Assembly (NCBI GenBank): GCA_963835165.1
Contig: CAWIGD010000005.1
Span: 43,400 to 107,399, forward strand
Source of the DNA: VAZQ01 sp963835165
Lineage (GTDB): Bacteria > Pseudomonadota > Alphaproteobacteria > Rhizobiales > Xanthobacteraceae
Reading direction: 5' to 3'
DNA length: 64,000 nt
Shown: in pieces, positions 15,413 through 23,570 of the stretch
How positions within the stretch are numbered: the stretch's first letter is position 1
Layout: each line of letters opens with the position of its first letter
Translations under genes and position numbers: made by a program
Notes under the pieces: generated by a model
Database searches by the model: none
What the model saw: the letters and a program-made list of their open reading frames with translations, nothing else
Told to the model about the DNA's origin: nothing

Positions 15413-18236
15413 CCCAAAATGGAAACCCATGCTCGGAGCAGAGCGACGAGACCACCGTTGCGTAGGAATGTGTATCCTGCGTGCGGCGGCGGAAGACATC
15501 CATCATGCCGCGGGCATGGCAGAGCGTGTAGACCAGGGTATGGGGATGCGATATCGCCTCCGCACGTTTCACCGCCTCGTCAGCGATGCTCGACGCCTGA
15601 TCCACATATCCGAGATGCCATAACGCCCAGGATAAGTAACACAACGCGGTCGCCCCAATATCCTGGCCATACTGGAATCGGAACCGGGGATGGTGCTCGG
15701 GATCGTACAGAGCTCGAGCCCGCTCGAGGTGCCCCCGCCCCGAGACAAATTCGCCCATTGTCACATAGGTCGTTCCCAGCGCCCGATGGGCGAGGCAGAG
15801 CGCCGCCGTGTCGCCGTACCGTTCCGCTTCAGCGAGAAACTCCGCCGCTGTCACCTGCTGCATGGCGACCTCGCCACTCACGTAGTAGCAAGCCCATATC
15901 CCGTAAAGTATGGAGAACTTTTGTGCGTCGTCCGTCGTCTCAGTGATGAGTTTTTTCGCCCGCAAAAAAGTTTCCATCGTTTCAGGTGCAGCGTAGCCCC
16001 TGCCCGCGATCATCGCTTGAGCAAGCATTACCTCCAATTCCAGCGCGACCTGGTTGTGTTCCAAATCGTCGGGTAGCGATTGCAGCAGTTCCAGCCCACG
16101 TTTCAGGTGGCCGATCGCCTCGGCGTTCGCCGACCGCTCGATCGCCCGTTGACCGGCTTTTCTCAGATAATCGATGGCCCGCCTGCTGTGTCCCGCTTGC
16201 GTCAAGTGATGTGCGATGAGTTCCGGCTGCGTTTCGACCGTGCGGGCGAATTGGTCCTCGAGGGCTTCGGCAATCCGACCGTGGAGTTGCTGACGTTTCC
16301 CTCGCAGCAAGCTCGAGTACGCCGCATCCTGCAGGAGCGCGTGCTTGAATATGTACGTGCAGTCCGGAGGCTCACCTTGGCTGAAGATAACTTCGGCAGC
16401 CGCGAGTTGCGCCAAGGCGTCCTGCAACAGCAGTCCGGAGCTCGGAGCCACGCACGCGAGCAGTCGGTAGGAGAACTCACGGCCGATCGCAGCCGCTACC
16501 TGCGCGACCTCTTTGACGGGCGCGAGCCTGTCGAGACGCGCCATCAGAGAATCGTGCAGCGTCGTCGGGATGGCTGGACCACCATCGACCAACCGTTCAC
16601 CTGCATCAATCAGTAGCCCGGACTCCACCACGGTCTTGGTAAGTTCCTCGACGAACAAGGGAACGCCATCGGTCTTACTTATGATCTGCTCGTAAACGTC
16701 GGCCGGCAGCACCTTTCCGCCTGTGATGTCGACGATGATGGCGCGAGCCTGGTCGCGTCCAAGGCGATTGAGCCGGAGCATGGTCACATTCGACCGGTCG
16801 AGCCACGGCGGGAAGAATTCCGGCCTGAAAGTTATCAGGAAAAGTATGGGAACCTCTTTGATCGCAATAGCCCGATTGATCAGGTCCAGCGTGCTGGGAT
16901 CGATCCAATGTACGTCCTCGACCACAAACAACACCGGTTGCACACGCGCGAGACCAAGCAGGTGCCGCATCATGGCCGCGATTGTGAGGTTCTTTTGCTG
17001 CTCGGGCATAAGGTCCAGAGCGGGATAACGTCCGGCAGTCGGGATCGATAGAAGCGCGGCAAAGAGCGGAGCATCCGCGACCGTCGTTTGGCCCGCGAGG
17101 GACAACAAGGCTTCCAGCTTCTTGAGCTTGATTTCAGTCGTATCATCGCGCTCAAAGCGCGCGGCGTGTTCCAACTGTCTAATGACCGGATAGAATGGAC
17201 TGTTGATGTGGTGCGGAGAACACTGGTGCCTGATGGTAATGTGCGGCTCATCCGCGATCTGCTCGAACAAGGTCATGCTGAGACGGGATTTCCCTATGCC
17301 GGGCTCCCCACACACGAGGGTAACTTGCCCCTCGCCTGCCTTGGCGCGCTCCCACATGTCCAATAATTGATTTAGTTCATTCTGCCGGCCAACGAACTGC
17401 GTAAGCTTGCCGGACAGCTTGGCTTCGAAGCGGCTCTCGACCGCTCGCTCGCCGCTGACTCTCCAGGCTTTGACAAGCCCCGAAATTCCTTTGAGCTCAA
17501 TCGACTTCAGATCCTCGAAAACGAAGATTTCCCCGAGGATGCGACGAGTGCTGGCAGAAACAACCACGGTGTTCGGGGGCGCCACGCTCTGCAAGCGTGA
17601 GGCCAAGTTCGGCGTTTCCCCCACGGCCGCTTGCTCCCGCGACGAGCCTTCACCGATGCTCTCCCCGACGATAACCACGCCGGTCGCGATACCCACGCGT
17701 ATTTGCAACGGGTCGTGGGAGGGCAGCAGGAGCTGCCCCACTTTCGCGACAAGATCGAGTCCTGCCCGCACGGCGGATTCGGCATCGTCCTCATGGGCCT
17801 GGGGATAGCCGAAATAGGCGAGAATGCCGTCGCCCATATACCGCGCAATATGGCCCCCACCTTGCTTGATGATGGCGGCGCAGGTGCCCTGGAATCTGCG
17901 GATGACGGCGCTGAGATCCTCGGGATCGAGTTGAACCGCAAGCGCAGTCGAGCCCACAAGATCGCAAAACAATACGGTAAGCTGTCTCCTCTCGCCCTCG
18001 GAAATGGGCGCTGCCATGGTTTGGGAGTGCAAGCCGGCTGTGGTTCCAAGATTGCCGTTAGTGAGCGCGGCTATGGCCCTGAGTATCCGCTTGCGATGAC
18101 CGAGTGCGACGTTGACCTTCTCGAGATCCGCCTCCGTAAGATGCGGCAAGGTCTCCATATCGATCGCATTCGCGTCGAAGACCGTAGCGTATTGCCCGAG
18201 GCCAAGCCCATCCAGCCAGGCCGCTATGGTGCTCAT
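15216..18236 (-). CDS. SAM-adenylate/guanylate cyclase-AAA ATPase-TPR signalling protein, frameshifted near the 3' end
   Basis: A 1006-residue frame. Residues 1-60: SAM domain (WLDGLGLGQYATVF). About 80-240: class III cyclase domain with both metal Asps (Asp92 in FCDLVGST, Asp136 in RYMGDGILAYFG). About 280-560: AAA_16-type ATPase (FVGRQNELNQLL, Walker A GEPGIGKSRL at 310-319, Walker B-like VLFVVEDVHWID). Then TPR repeats. After HGFPFWAA (about residue 940) the frame runs into unrelated Arg-rich sequence; the true C-terminus continues in another frame down to 14837. AAGGAG precedes the ATG. It lies 76 bases upstream of the PKS operon on the same strand and could regulate it (inference). GC appears lower than flanking genes. 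Confidence 0.85.
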   Translation of the reverse strand: MSTIAAWLDGLGLGQYATVFDANAIDMETLPHLTEADLEKVNVALGHRKRILRAIAALTNGNLGTTAGLHSQTMAAPISEGERRQLTVLFCDLVGSTALAVQLDPEDLSAVIRRFQGTCAAIIKQGGGHIARYMGDGILAYFGYPQAHEDDAESAVRAGLDLVAKVGQLLLPSHDPLQIRVGIATGVVIVGESIGEGSSREQAAVGETPNLASRLQSVAPPNTVVVSASTRRILGEIFVFEDLKSIELKGISGLVKAWRVSGERAVESRFEAKLSGKLTQFVGRQNELNQLLDMWERAKAGEGQVTLVCGEPGIGKSRLSMTLFEQIADEPHITIRHQCSPHHINSPFYPVIRQLEHAARFERDDTTEIKLKKLEALLSLAGQTTVADAPLFAALLSIPTAGRYPALDLMPEQQKNLTIAAMMRHLLGLARVQPVLFVVEDVHWIDPSTLDLINRAIAIKEVPILFLITFRPEFFPPWLDRSNVTMLRLNRLGRDQARAIIVDITGGKVLPADVYEQIISKTDGVPLFVEELTKTVVESGLLIDAGERLVDGGPAIPTTLHDSLMARLDRLAPVKEVAQVAAAIGREFSYRLLACVAPSSGLLLQDALAQLAAAEVIFSQGEPPDCTYIFKHALLQDAAYSSLLRGKRQQLHGRIAEALEDQFARTVETQPELIAHHLTQAGHSRRAIDYLRKAGQRAIERSANAEAIGHLKRGLELLQSLPDDLEHNQVALELEVMLAQAMIAGRGYAAPETMETFLRAKKLITETTDDAQKFSILYGIWACYYVSGEVAMQQVTAAEFLAEAERYGDTAALCLAHRALGTTYVTMGEFVSGRGHLERARALYDPEHHPRFRFQYGQDIGATALCYLSWALWHLGYVDQASSIADEAVKRAEAISHPHTLVYTLCHARGMMDVFRRRTQDTHSYATVVSSLCSEHGFPFWAAGGTNSSRLGRDSGGRAGRRDRHAAQRTRRLAEDRSKALDADVPRARSRGSCQGRSQWCRLARD

Positions 18237-18959
18237 GAAGGCTCCTTGCCCTCCTCAGCCTCGGCGCATGAATTACTCCAACATGTCCCCGGGCAAACCG
18301 GCAGCAAGAGCGTTATTCTCTTTTAATCTCAATATGTTGATTTTACACGCTCGTTCAGCGGAAAGGCAAGCACGCGATCGGTTTAGACAGCATCTCACTG
18401 CAACCTCCATGATACTAACCGGGTGAGGGGGGCGACGGGAAAGCGGGCAAGCAGCGCGTCGTCGATGTCCCGTATGTTGCGGAGGCGGACTACCTGGCTT
18501 CGCGATCAGAAAACCTGCGTTTCCTGCCTGGCGCCGCAATCAGGGCCGGAAATTCGCCTGCCGCGCCGATGAATGTCGGCGCAGCCACAAGAATATCGAC
18601 GAAAGCCGCAACCGAGTTGGGCGCGGTCATGTTGCATCTCCAGGTGATCGACGATCGGCCGTAACCTATGCATAGCGCACCGAGCCGAATGCTTGCATTG
18701 CGAAACGCTGGCACATGCAAGCTACGTCACAAGCGAGGCGCTTCACACATCATTAAAAAAACTTTGCTCTTAATCCAGCAGCGCTCCCCTGAGCGGGACG
18801 CGACCTACACGATTTCGCATCGCCTTCTCTAGATCGGCGCCGATCCGATCAAAAACCGGCGTCGAGAACAAAGTCGGTACGCGCGCGTCATCAGCCGCAT
18901 GGCAGGAACGCCGTGAACCGGGTAACTTCGGTCCGATCTTGTAAGCGTTGGAGTTGATC
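18237..18959. other. Long intergenic region upstream of ku
   Basis: About 720 bases between the divergent cyclase and ku genes, with several A/T-rich stretches (about 18313-18345 and 18753-18776) that may hold promoters. A minus-strand ORF of 46 codons (18630-18490, MTAPNSVAAFVDILVAAPTF...) has GGAG 7 bases before its ATG and might be a small gene. A second minus-strand ORF (18961-18770, 63 codons) overlaps the ku start and is probably spurious. No RNA gene is recognised. Confidence 0.4.
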
Positions 18960-19937
18960 ATGGCGCCCCGTGCCTACTGGAAGGGCTACCTCAAGCTGTC
19001 GCTCGTATCGTGTCCGATCGCCTTGTATCCGGCGACCTCCGAGCGCGAGAAAATCAGCTTCCATCAGCTCAACAAGAATACCGGCCACCGCATCAAGTAC
19101 CGCAAGGTCGACGCCGAGAGCGGCGACGAGGTGGAGGCCGCCGACATCATCAAGGGCTATGAGGTCGGCAAGGGCGAATACCTCGAGCTTACCCCCGAGG
19201 AGCTGGAAGCGATTGCCATCGAGAGCAAGCGGGTGATCGAGATCGACGAGTTCGTGCCGAGGAAAGAGATCGATGAGATCTACTTCAACAGCCCGTACTA
19301 CGTGGTGCCGGACGGCGAAATCGGCCAGCAAGCCTTCGCAGTGATCCGCGAGGCGATCCGCAAGGAAGGCGCGGTCGCGCTCGGCAAGGTCGCCTTCACC
19401 TCGCGCGAGCACGTCATCGCGCTCGAACCCCGCAGCAAGGGCCTGCTCGGCCTGACGCTGCGTTATCCCTACGAGGTCCGCAAGCAAGCCGACTTTTTCG
19501 ACGACATCGAGGATGAACAGGTCCCGAAAGACATGCTTGAACTCGCAACCCACATCGTCAAGACCAAGGCGGGACACTTCGATCCGGCCAAGTTCAGCGA
19601 CCAATACGAGGACGCACTGAAGGACCTGCTGCAGCGCAAGCAATCCGGAGCCAAGATCGAGCACACCAAGGAGCGCGAGCCGGCAAACGTGATCAATCTC
19701 ATGGACGCCTTGCGTCGCAGCGTGCAGGGCGAACGCCAAACGCCGGCCGCGGTGCGGCCAAAACAGGCTGCGGCGCAACCAAAAAAAGGGCGCAAGCGGA
19801 TCGAAGGCCAGCGGGAGATGCTGCTGCCGATCGAGGGCAAGCGGACCGCGCGCGAGCCGGCCAAGAAGACCAAGCCGAACCGCGCGTCCGGCGCGGCGGA
19901 GGCGCGCCCCACCGGCCGGAAACGGTCGAGCCGATAG
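18960..19937 (+). CDS. ku: Ku protein, non-homologous end joining
   Basis: Bacterial Ku, the homodimeric ring that binds DNA double-strand ends and recruits ligase D. The start MAPRAYWKGYLKLSLVSCPI and the following LYPATSEREKISFHQLN are classic Ku core sequence. The core runs to about residue 255, followed by a Lys/Arg/Pro-rich tail (KQAAAQPKKGRKRIEG...) typical of alphaproteobacterial Ku and likely to bind DNA. The ATG at 18960 is preceded by GGAG 6 bases upstream and is preferred to the in-frame TTG at 18948. No ligD lies in this window. The gene stands alone. Confidence 0.95.
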   Translation: MAPRAYWKGYLKLSLVSCPIALYPATSEREKISFHQLNKNTGHRIKYRKVDAESGDEVEAADIIKGYEVGKGEYLELTPEELEAIAIESKRVIEIDEFVPRKEIDEIYFNSPYYVVPDGEIGQQAFAVIREAIRKEGAVALGKVAFTSREHVIALEPRSKGLLGLTLRYPYEVRKQADFFDDIEDEQVPKDMLELATHIVKTKAGHFDPAKFSDQYEDALKDLLQRKQSGAKIEHTKEREPANVINLMDALRRSVQGERQTPAAVRPKQAAAQPKKGRKRIEGQREMLLPIEGKRTAREPAKKTKPNRASGAAEARPTGRKRSSR

Positions 19938-20032
19938 CCTCGGACTGATGCCAGCCCGGGCATTCCCGGTCATCACCAAGACGCTGGTCTCGCTCGTTCC
20001 CGACCGATGACCGCCGCTTGCCGGTGATCGCG

Positions 20033-20314
20033 TCAGCGCGTCGATCCCGTACTCACGTCATGGCGGCATGTATCCGGGCGCGGGGTCGCACCGCGCCGGT
20101 CGAGCGGCACCTTGCAATTGTCGACGCGCTGCTCGTCGCTGGCCTTGCCACCAAGCCGCTCCTTGCCGGTGCGGGTCGGTCCGGCCTGGAGCGCCTTGGC
20201 GTCATTGTCGTCGCGCGGCCCCTCGCCTGCCACGGCCAACCCGACCTGTAGCGAGAGCGTCAGCGTCAGCGCCGCCGCTCGCGCCAAAGTCCGCCCGGTC
20301 ATCGACGGCGACAT
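20033..20314 (-). CDS. Small exported hypothetical protein
   Basis: A 93-residue protein with a clear signal peptide (RTLARAAALTLTLSLQVGLA, probable cleavage after AVAG). The mature part is about 60 charged residues with two Cys in DNCKVPLDRRG and RPDTCRHD, which might pair in the periplasm. GGGAG precedes the ATG by 8 bases. Similar short proteins occur in rhizobia as far as I recall, without known function. It converges on ku. Confidence 0.65.
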   Translation of the reverse strand: MSPSMTGRTLARAAALTLTLSLQVGLAVAGEGPRDDNDAKALQAGPTRTGKERLGGKASDEQRVDNCKVPLDRRGATPRPDTCRHDVSTGSTR

Positions 20315-20521
20315 GAGCGTACTCCCTTGCCTCGCGAAGGCCGTGTTCCCTTGCCCGCGCAGTCTAGGGCCGTAGAGAAACCCCCGGCCATCCGGTCCTT
20401 GCTTTCAAATCAAACGTCGGCGGCGCGCCATCGAGAACGCCTCGGCACGCCAAGCCGCGACCCTGCGGTGGGGGCAAGCAGCCCGGCCGTGGACCGCCTG
20501 CCCCGTTGCACGAGGTCGCGC

Positions 20522-21499
20522 TCAGAGCACCGGGCTCCAGGCCGCCGGCACCAGGCGATAACCGGTGCCGGCCTTCTCGATGTAACCGAGCCCTGGGAAC
20601 GGGAAGTGATAGCCGCAGACGAGAATCTTTTCGGCCGAAGCCATGTCGTAGATGCGCCGGCGAGTTTGCACGGCCTTCTCCGGCTCATGGTCGAACATCA
20701 CCTGCCAATCGGGATTGCGCAGGAACAGCTCCGGCACGTTGGTGACGTCGCCCTGGAAGAACAGCCGCCCCGATCCCGACGCGATGACGAACGAGGTGTG
20801 GCCGGGCGTGTGGCCGCTGGATTCGACCGCGGTGATGCCGGGAGCGACCTCCTGGCCCCAATCGTATCGCGTCACCTTGTCCGCGAGGTTGGAAAAAATC
20901 TTGCGATTGAACCCGAACGACGTCTTTGTGAACCCCTCCGGCGCCTTGCTCATGTTGTCGTCGTTCATCCAGAACGCCCAGTCGACGGCAGGCACCTTGA
21001 TCTCGGCATTCGGGAAGGCCAGCGCGCCATCGGACGTCTTCAGCCCGAGGATATGGTCGCCATGCATATGCGAGATCAGGACGATGTCGACCGCCTTCGG
21101 GTCGATTCCGGCGGCGGCCAGGGTCAACGGCAGCAGCCCGACCGTGGGGCCGAGACCGGGCCCATAGCCGGTATCGATCAGCACGAGCTTGGCCCCGGTA
21201 TTGACCACGATCGGATTGAACGGCGCGATGATGCTGCCCTTGGGCATATAGGCGGCCTCGGCGGCGGCGAGCACCTGCTCGTTGCTGATGTTGCGGACGA
21301 AGGTGGCGGGGAGCGGAATGGCGCGCGCGCCGTCGCTCACGACGGTGATTTCGAAATCGCCGAGCTTGGAGCGATAGAAGCTTGGCGCCTGCTTGCCGCT
21401 GAGCGGTGCGGCGGCGTGAGCGGAGGGGGCGGCGAACGGCACGATCGCAGCCGCCGCGGCCGCGCCGGTGAGGATGTGACGGCGGGACAACTCTGTCAT
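20522..21499 (-). CDS. Tat-exported metallo-beta-lactamase-fold hydrolase
   Basis: A 325-residue MBL-fold protein. The N-terminus MTELSRRHILTGAAAAAAIV is a twin-arginine signal; mature protein from about residue 30. The metal motif is SHMHGDH, with further ligands in SSGHTPGHTSF and GDVTN, and a C-terminal GYHFPFPGLGYI. The overall pattern (long GLGPTVGLLP loop) resembles quorum-quenching-lactonase-like or other periplasmic MBL hydrolases; substrate unknown. AGGAGA lies 6 bases before the ATG at 21499, so that start is chosen over an upstream in-frame one. It is divergent from nothing and followed upstream by two palindromes. Confidence 0.85.
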   Translation of the reverse strand: MTELSRRHILTGAAAAAAIVPFAAPSAHAAAPLSGKQAPSFYRSKLGDFEITVVSDGARAIPLPATFVRNISNEQVLAAAEAAYMPKGSIIAPFNPIVVNTGAKLVLIDTGYGPGLGPTVGLLPLTLAAAGIDPKAVDIVLISHMHGDHILGLKTSDGALAFPNAEIKVPAVDWAFWMNDDNMSKAPEGFTKTSFGFNRKIFSNLADKVTRYDWGQEVAPGITAVESSGHTPGHTSFVIASGSGRLFFQGDVTNVPELFLRNPDWQVMFDHEPEKAVQTRRRIYDMASAEKILVCGYHFPFPGLGYIEKAGTGYRLVPAAWSPVL

Positions 21500-21592
21500 G
21501 GGGTTCTCCTTGGCTTGGGAGCGAAGCACTCGTGAACGAAGCAGCTGTGGCGAAGTGCTTGTGAGCAAAGCACCTGCGCAAGTTAGGACATG

Positions 21593-21670
21593 GCTAGTGT
21601 CCCGTTTCCGACGTTCGTATCATCTCGCAGCACCCGCTTTTACGAACGTCGGAAACAAAGGGACACTAGC
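21593..21670. repeat. CTAG-ended palindromic element, copy 1
   Basis: Inverted repeat from GCTAGTGTCCC to GGGACACTAGC. The arms read CTAGTGTCCC + GTTTCCGACGTTCGTA, and the right arm carries an extra TTT after the tenth base. Loop about 21 bases. It looks like a small non-coding mobile or REP-type element and could fold into a strong hairpin as RNA. It shares its outer CTAGTGT and arm design with the element 11 bases away. Confidence 0.8.
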
Positions 21671-21680
21671 AAGTCATGAT

Positions 21681-21761
21681 CCTAGTGTGGCTTTGCATTT
21701 GACGTTCCTATGAAGGACTCGCGGCCAATACTGATAGGAACGTCAAATGCGCCACACTAGG
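21681..21761. repeat. CTAG-ended palindromic element, copy 2
   Basis: Inverted repeat from CCTAGTGTGGC to GCCACACTAGG, arms containing GCATTTGACGTTCCTAT. Here the left arm has the extra TTT after the outer 11 bases, the mirror of copy 1. Its right CTAG supplies the TAG stop codon of the TctC receptor gene (21757-21759), so the element abuts or truncated the 3' end of that gene. Confidence 0.8.
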
Positions 21762-22806
21762 GCGACCGATATTCCAGCGCCTGCTTCGCCTGTTCGACCA
21801 CGGTCGCAGGCGTGGCAAAAATTTTCTCGGCGAGCGCCTGCAGTTCCTCGCCCGAGATCGGATCGATGACGAGCCCGATCCTTCCTGCCTCCGCCAGCAG
21901 CTCCGGGTCGCGCATCGCGGTCATGAACGCCTGTCGCAGCGCCGCGACCCGCTCCGCCGGCACGCCGGGCGACATCATATACGGGCGGCCGAACGTTTCC
22001 GAGCTGTAGATCAATTCCATCACCCGGCGATTCTCCGGCGTCTTGGCGAAATCAACGGCGAGCGGCACGCCCATCCTGCTGATGTCCGGATGACCCGTGT
22101 CGTGCTCCTGGACCAGCACGCGGATGAAGCCGGACTTGATCCAGTCCGGACGTTGCGCCTGCAGGCTCGACCAGCTGAAGCCGCACAGCCCCTTCACCTC
22201 GTTCTTCTCGATGGCGAGCGTGATCTCGCGGGTCCCGGGATAGCCGCTGACCAGGCGAAACCTTGTGCCAGTCATGTTGTTGAGCATCGCCGGAAAATCC
22301 CGCGTCGAGGTGCCGGGTTGGCTGGCGCCGATGATCAGCTCCTGGGTGAGCAGGTCCTTGAAGGATTTCACCACGGCATCGGCGCGGGCGATGCACACGT
22401 AATGGTCGATGGTTGCGGAGCCGAGATGGACGAACTTGGTGGCGTCATGGCGCAGCCGTCTGGTGTCGCCGAGCAGCGCGTCGAGCAGCGATTCGAGAAC
22501 GGCACTGTTCTGCAACGCGCCGATCACCGTGCCGTCCTTAGGAGCCACGTTGTAGACGTGCGCGGCCGCGGCGTTGCTTCCCGCACCCGTCATGTTGCTC
22601 ACCACCATCGCCGGGCTGCCGGGGATGTGCCTTGGCATATGCCGGGCGAGCAGCCGCGCGTAGATGTCGTAGCCGCCGCCGGCGGAGGAGCCGACGATCA
22701 CGTTGATCTGCCTGCCCTTGTAGAACTGAGCAACCGAATCCTGGGCGGGCGCGCCAGCAATCGACACCGCGCCGATGATCACGGCGCATGCAAGGCGGCA
22801 CCACAT
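21757..22806 (-). CDS. TctC/Bug-family tripartite tricarboxylate-type solute receptor
   Basis: A 349-residue periplasmic binding protein of the Bug/TctC family. Signal peptide MWCRLACAVIIGAVSIAGA, then FYKGRQINVIVGSSAGGGYD, which matches the family's first ligand-loop region, and ARHMPRHIPGSPAMVVSNM. Such receptors bind carboxylates or other small organic ligands. No TctA/TctB membrane genes are nearby, as is common for orphan Bug receptors. GGAGG precedes the ATG at 22806; longer upstream frames are not credible. The stop codon lies in the CTAG palindrome. Confidence 0.88.
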   Translation of the reverse strand: MWCRLACAVIIGAVSIAGAPAQDSVAQFYKGRQINVIVGSSAGGGYDIYARLLARHMPRHIPGSPAMVVSNMTGAGSNAAAAHVYNVAPKDGTVIGALQNSAVLESLLDALLGDTRRLRHDATKFVHLGSATIDHYVCIARADAVVKSFKDLLTQELIIGASQPGTSTRDFPAMLNNMTGTRFRLVSGYPGTREITLAIEKNEVKGLCGFSWSSLQAQRPDWIKSGFIRVLVQEHDTGHPDISRMGVPLAVDFAKTPENRRVMELIYSSETFGRPYMMSPGVPAERVAALRQAFMTAMRDPELLAEAGRIGLVIDPISGEELQALAEKIFATPATVVEQAKQALEYRSP

Positions 22807-22967
22807 CGCGTCCTCCGTTCGGATCCGCCCGGCGTGGCGGCCACGCCGGGCCTCGCGCGCACCGTACAAAGTCGACGATACCTCGCGCAATGGGCGTGGG
22901 CGGAAACGGACGAGCGTTCGGGGCAGCGGTTCGTTCACAGACAGCGCGCAGTGGAGCGTGCCGCCGG

Positions 22968-23438
22968 TCAGAATCCGCAGGTGGTCGTCACCTTGAGCGT
23001 GAAGGCGTCGATGTCGAACTCGGATGCGAGGTCTCGACCGAACAGCTTGAGCCATTTGTCTTGTGCGGCATACGCCAGCTGTTCGCGCGCGCCCGGGCAC
23101 TCATATTTCATGTGCGCGCTGTTCTGCAGATGGTGCACCATTTCATGCACCAGAACGGACAGGTCCGCCGGTGTCGCACCGGTCCAGGTGTCCGGCAAGA
23201 AGACCGTCTTGGTCCGATCGTCATAGACGGCAACAACCTCGCGGCGCTGGGTGCCCGCCGCGATTTCGCGGGGTGAACTCGGCACGTCGCGGCGTTGCGC
23301 CGGCGTGAAGGCCTGGTAGCGCAACAACGTGATCTCCACCGCCGGCACCAGCTTCACCTGCGGATGATCGAAGTCACGCGGAAGGTCGAAATTGGCGGCA
23401 ATCCAGGTCACCACCGCGGTCAACAACGCTGCATACAT
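22968..23438 (-). CDS. Small HExxH protein (DUF6647-like)
   Basis: A 156-residue protein with VLVHEMVHHLQ, an HExxH zinc-metallopeptidase-like motif, followed by a Cys in YECPGAREQLAYAAQDKW and an acidic helix. It resembles a family of small proteins annotated DUF6647 that I recall from rhizobia; function unknown. GGAGG 5 bases before the ATG at 23438 supports that start. The N-terminus MYAALLTAVVTWIAANF is hydrophobic but not a clear signal peptide. It could be a small protease or a non-catalytic zinc protein. Confidence 0.7.
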   Translation of the reverse strand: MYAALLTAVVTWIAANFDLPRDFDHPQVKLVPAVEITLLRYQAFTPAQRRDVPSSPREIAAGTQRREVVAVYDDRTKTVFLPDTWTGATPADLSVLVHEMVHHLQNSAHMKYECPGAREQLAYAAQDKWLKLFGRDLASEFDIDAFTLKVTTTCGF

Positions 23439-23570
23439 CTCAGCCTCCCAGGTCGCGGCACCAGGAGACCACGAGTTGCCGTGGCGGGATGTGAACTGGA
23501 TCACGCCGTGCGTGGGACGCGGACGCGAGCCGTACCTCGACTGGCAATTCCGGCCTGAGACAAGCCGGTG

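Noticed and set aside
18770..18961. 63-codon minus-strand ORF overlapping the ku start
   Set aside because: Reads protein-like, but overlaps the ku ribosome site and has no clear ribosome site of its own.
22807..23100. Upstream extension of the TctC receptor at 21757
   Set aside because: Signal peptide and GGAGG place the start at 22806; the extension is Arg-rich and not conserved-looking.
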